Assembly (NCBI RefSeq): GCF_002237595.1
Contig: NZ_CP022529.1
Coordinates: 124,001 to 188,000 of the forward strand
Reading direction: 5' to 3'
Length of the DNA stretch: 64,000 nucleotides
Source: Labrenzia sp. VG12
Lineage (GTDB): Bacteria > Pseudomonadota > Alphaproteobacteria > Rhizobiales > Stappiaceae
Within the stretch, counting starts at the first letter, position 1; every line of letters starts with the position of its first letter. The notes below the pieces were generated by a model. It was given only the letters and a program-made list of their open reading frames with translations. It did not search any database and was not told the DNA's origin. The position numbers and the translations under genes were made by a program. This document shows, in pieces, positions 61,881-64,000 of the stretch.

Positions 61881-62621
61881 ATGAAGGCTGTAACAGCACT
61901 TGCGATCGCGATCGGAATGTGGGGCATGAGTTCGGGTATTGCTCCCGGTGCCGCGCAGGTGCCGATCGACATCGTGACGGAGAACTATCCTCCTTATGAG
62001 ATGCAACAGGCAGAAAACGGTCTGCGCGGCTTCGACTATGAGGTCGCCGTCGAGGCGTTTACGCGCATGGGCTACGTGCCGACCATCCGTTTTCTGCCCT
62101 GGAAACGGGCATTGAATGAAGCTGAAACCGGCACCACTGCGGGCATTCTGACCTGTGCCAGGAATGCGGAGCGCGAGCGTTTCATCCTGTTTTCCGACCC
62201 GATCAGCACCTATACCGATGCCTTCTTCAAGCGCAGGGGGCACGCCGGTCCGGACATTCGCGAAGTCTCCGATGTCATCGGCCAACCGGTTGCGTCCATG
62301 GCGGGATACGAGAGTTTACGTGACCTGCGGGACATCGGTGCGAAACCGGTCGAAGTGCCCAACACGTTGAACGGATTGAACATGTTGCTGGCGCGGCGTT
62401 TCGATTATCTCTATGGCGGCCGTGAAACCACCGAATACCTGATCAAGAAGAACGGTCTGTCCGAGGAGTTCGACTTCATTCCGCTTGATCAGGAGAGCTT
62501 TCATTTCTGTTTTTCAAAATCCTATCCGGGTGTCGAAAAACTGGTTGAGGCTTTCAATGACGCTCTCGCCGAGATGCGGCGCGATGGCACCTATGAAGCC
62601 ATTCACGCCAAGTACCGGTAA
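61881..62621 (+). CDS. Orphan periplasmic solute-binding protein (SBP_bac_3 type)
   Basis: A 246-residue precursor with a signal peptide (MKAVTALAIAIGMWG, cleavage near GAA-QV). The mature part has the family-3 opening IDIVTENYPPYEMQQAENGL, then RGFDYEVAVEAFTRMGY, LPWKRALNEAETGTTAGILT, and the C-terminal LAEMRRDGTYEAIHAKYR. No permease genes are adjacent, as for the other binding proteins in this window. I prefer the ATG at 61881 over an in-frame TTG at 61860. Confidence 0.82.
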   Translation: MKAVTALAIAIGMWGMSSGIAPGAAQVPIDIVTENYPPYEMQQAENGLRGFDYEVAVEAFTRMGYVPTIRFLPWKRALNEAETGTTAGILTCARNAERERFILFSDPISTYTDAFFKRRGHAGPDIREVSDVIGQPVASMAGYESLRDLRDIGAKPVEVPNTLNGLNMLLARRFDYLYGGRETTEYLIKKNGLSEEFDFIPLDQESFHFCFSKSYPGVEKLVEAFNDALAEMRRDGTYEAIHAKYR

Positions 62622-62653
62622 CCGGTTCCACCAAAACCAGCCTGTGGAACCGG
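62622..62653 (+). terminator. Hairpin after the binding-protein gene
   Basis: CCGGTTCCAC, 12 bases, GTGGAACCGG: a perfect 10-bp stem starting immediately after the stop codon. No T-run follows. Confidence 0.5.
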
Positions 62654-62740
62654 ACATCAGAAAAGCAGTTTGACCGGACGGGTGCCATTGGGCACGCTGC
62701 ACGCTCCGCAGAGTTCCGCCCCCGAAAAGAGTTCTCCCGC

Positions 62741-63166
62741 ATGCAGACAACGTTTTCCCTGCGCACATCCGGCCAGGGCCTCTATGAGTTCACGGGCTCC
62801 GTTGCCGGGTGGTTGGCAGAAAACGATGCGGCAGACGGGCTGCTGACGCTCTTTGTCCGTCATACCTCCTGTTCGCTGTTGATCCAGGAGAATGCGGATC
62901 CGGATGTGCAACAGGACCTGAACGCCTTTTTCAAGCGTCTGGTGCCGCCCGCGGATGATCCGTCCATGTCCTATCTCACGCACACGCTGGAAGGCCCGGA
63001 TGACATGCCCGCCCATATCAAGGCCGCCATGATGCCCGTTTCGCTCTCCATCCCTGTGAGCAACGGTCGGACGGTGCTGGGGACCTGGCAGGGGATCTAT
63101 CTGTTCGAACATCGAACCAGACCGCATCAGCGCCAGGTGGTGGCTCATCTGCAGAGCGACCGCTAA
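62741..63166 (+). CDS. YjbQ / UPF0047 family protein
   Basis: A 141-residue single-domain protein. Family landmarks are LLTLFVRHTSCSLLIQENAD, then YLTHTLEGPDDMPAHIKAAM and the C-terminal LGTWQGIYLFEHRTRPHQRQ. The conserved His and Glu/Arg residues are present. YjbQ proteins have weak thiamine-phosphate synthase activity and a largely unknown cellular role. The purine tract before the ATG (AAAAGAG) lies about 12 bases upstream. No operon partner is clear. Confidence 0.93.
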   Translation: MQTTFSLRTSGQGLYEFTGSVAGWLAENDAADGLLTLFVRHTSCSLLIQENADPDVQQDLNAFFKRLVPPADDPSMSYLTHTLEGPDDMPAHIKAAMMPVSLSIPVSNGRTVLGTWQGIYLFEHRTRPHQRQVVAHLQSDR

Positions 63167-63279
63167 GGAGTGCGCTTGAAAGATATACCGAATTCAGAGT
63201 TTTTGTGACGATTGTCACACCACCTGCTGCTGGTCGGCCTACCGTGATGAAACCCCTGTTTCACGAAAGGAGACCGTTA

Positions 63280-63576
63280 ATGCGGCACCTACTGGTTTTT
63301 GCACTTGTGCTGTTTGCTGCACCGGCGCTGGCCGACAATGATCCGAACCGGCCGACGGACAAGATCGCCGCGGATCTGGGCGTTGAGGAAACCGTCTTCA
63401 TCGATTGCTTCAAGCCGGTCAATCCGGAGCCGGGGAAATATCCGGCCGGCGCGCAGCAGCGGGCCAACAAGGCCATCCTTCTGCCGTGCCTGCAGGCTGC
63501 CAACCCGGATATCACAAACGACCTTCTGGATACGGTCATGGACCGATACCGGCCGGAGGGAGCGTTCCGAAAGTAG
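63280..63576 (+). CDS. Small secreted protein of unknown function
   Basis: A 98-residue precursor with a signal peptide (MRHLLVFALVLFAAPALA, cleavage before DN). The mature ~80 residues contain two Cys (FIDCFKPVNP and LLPCLQAANP) and look like the small periplasmic proteins with a DNDPNRPTDKIAADLGV start that occur in marine alphaproteobacteria; function unknown. AGGAGA lies 7 bases before the ATG. It converges with the SDR gene. Confidence 0.78.
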   Translation: MRHLLVFALVLFAAPALADNDPNRPTDKIAADLGVEETVFIDCFKPVNPEPGKYPAGAQQRANKAILLPCLQAANPDITNDLLDTVMDRYRPEGAFRK

Positions 63577-63584
63577 TCTTGCCG

Positions 63585-64000
63585 CTAAGACCGCAAGGCC
63601 GGCAAGCCGACCCCGGTGCTTTCAAAGCCGCCATCGGCCGCGATGATCTGGCCTGTGACATAACTGGCCTGATCTGAACACAGAAACGCAATGAGCTCGG
63701 CGATTTCCATCTCGCTGCCATACCGGTTCAGCGGGATGGCGTCGTGATAGGCGTCGATGATGTCCTGGCTGTGAACCGCCATGGCGAGTTTGGTGCGCAC
63801 AGGGCCGGGGCAGACGCAATTTGCCCGGATGCCGAATTCGCCAAGTTCGGCCGCCTGCTGTTTGGTCAGCTGGATGACGGCGGCCTTGGAGGTTCCATAG
63901 GCGACCCGAAGTGTTGATGCGCGCAGGCCTGATATGGAAGCGATGTTGACAATGGAGCCCCGAGTTGCTTTCAGCGCCGGCGTGACGGCCTGGGAGACGA
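63585..64000 (-). CDS. Short-chain dehydrogenase/reductase, C-terminal part
   Basis: Only the last ~137 residues are in the window; the frame is open to the right edge. It shows the classical SDR catalytic region (SIVNIASISGLRA with the Ser, then AYGTSKAAVIQLTKQQA with Tyr and Lys), the IRANCVCPGPVRTKLA loop, and the usual C-terminal SYVTGQIIAADGG. An NAD(P)-dependent alcohol/ketone oxidoreductase; the substrate cannot be read from this part. The N-terminal cofactor-binding Gly motif lies outside the window. Confidence 0.93.
   Translation of the reverse strand, partial: VSQAVTPALKATRGSIVNIASISGLRASTLRVAYGTSKAAVIQLTKQQAAELGEFGIRANCVCPGPVRTKLAMAVHSQDIIDAYHDAIPLNRYGSEMEIAELIAFLCSDQASYVTGQIIAADGGFESTGVGLPALRS

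Noticed and set aside
1..64000. CRISPR arrays, insertion sequences, prophage genes, integrases
   Set aside because: No regularly spaced repeats, transposase or integrase motifs, or paired terminal repeats were seen; the window looks like stable chromosomal backbone.

Overview
This window comes from a GC-rich bacterial chromosome, very probably a marine alphaproteobacterium. Gene content and protein style (fused CysNC, UDP-glucuronate epimerase, many GGDEF/EAL proteins, many periplasmic binding proteins, DUF2293 and DUF2834 proteins) fit Hyphomicrobiales of the Stappiaceae type (Roseibium/Labrenzia). That placement is inference, not a database result. About 57 protein genes and two tRNAs are supported. 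I saw no insertion sequence, CRISPR array or prophage. Genes cut by the window lie at both ends: a membrane protein on the left and a short-chain dehydrogenase on the right.

Layout. 1-5 kb: a truncated membrane sensor, a GST-like protein, a diguanylate cyclase, an orphan periplasmic binding protein, then tRNA-Pro(CGG) and tRNA-Gln(UUG). 5-14.6 kb: a TetR/RibD-like pair around a perfect palindrome, a secreted phosphatidylserine-decarboxylase-like protein, a large chemoreceptor, a long CoA-transferase, and a WYL regulator divergent from a GST. 14.6-22.4 kb: a PilZ protein, the sulfate-activation operon cysQ-cysD-cysNC, two nucleotide-sugar epimerases (GalE and a UDP-glucuronate 4-epimerase type), a YbaK-type deacylase and a small membrane protein. 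22.4-26.5 kb: the two halves of MnmC as divergent separate genes, and an AmpR-like LysR regulator divergent from a class A beta-lactamase. 26.6-36 kb: a periplasmic-binding/PAS/GGDEF/EAL signalling protein, a hydroxyacid reductase, a serine hydrolase, an ArsR regulator divergent from a desaturase with a palindromic site between them, and EttA. 35.8-44.4 kb: a ricin-like beta-trefoil protein, DUF2834 and FUSC membrane proteins, a Tyr/Pro/His-rich secreted protein, two more orphan binding proteins, a soluble PilJ/MCP-like protein, and MOSC, RidA and DUF2293 proteins. 44.4-52.3 kb: a second GGDEF/EAL protein, a SufR-like Fe-S regulator followed by an ABC exporter, a plant-like SABATH methyltransferase opposite an XRE regulator, and a ribbon-helix-helix protein preceded by two tandem palindromes. 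52.4-57.2 kb: a PspA-YqiJ-flotillin (YqiK) membrane-stress operon followed by an unknown membrane protein with a duplicated domain. 57.2-64 kb: an FMN/Fe-S glutamate-synthase-like protein, a VOC protein, a frameshifted LysR gene, a UGT-type glycosyltransferase, another orphan binding protein, YjbQ, a small secreted protein and the partial SDR.

Themes. Cyclic-di-GMP and sensory genes are over-represented: three GGDEF proteins (two with EAL), one PilZ, one MCP, one PilJ/MCP-like protein and four orphan solute-binding proteins without permeases. Many regulators sit divergent from their likely targets, and several of these gaps hold clean palindromes. The best candidates for something undescribed are the RHH/PspA/flotillin/duplicated-domain block, the SABATH methyltransferase pair, the secreted PSD-like protein, and the soluble PilJ/MCP-like protein.
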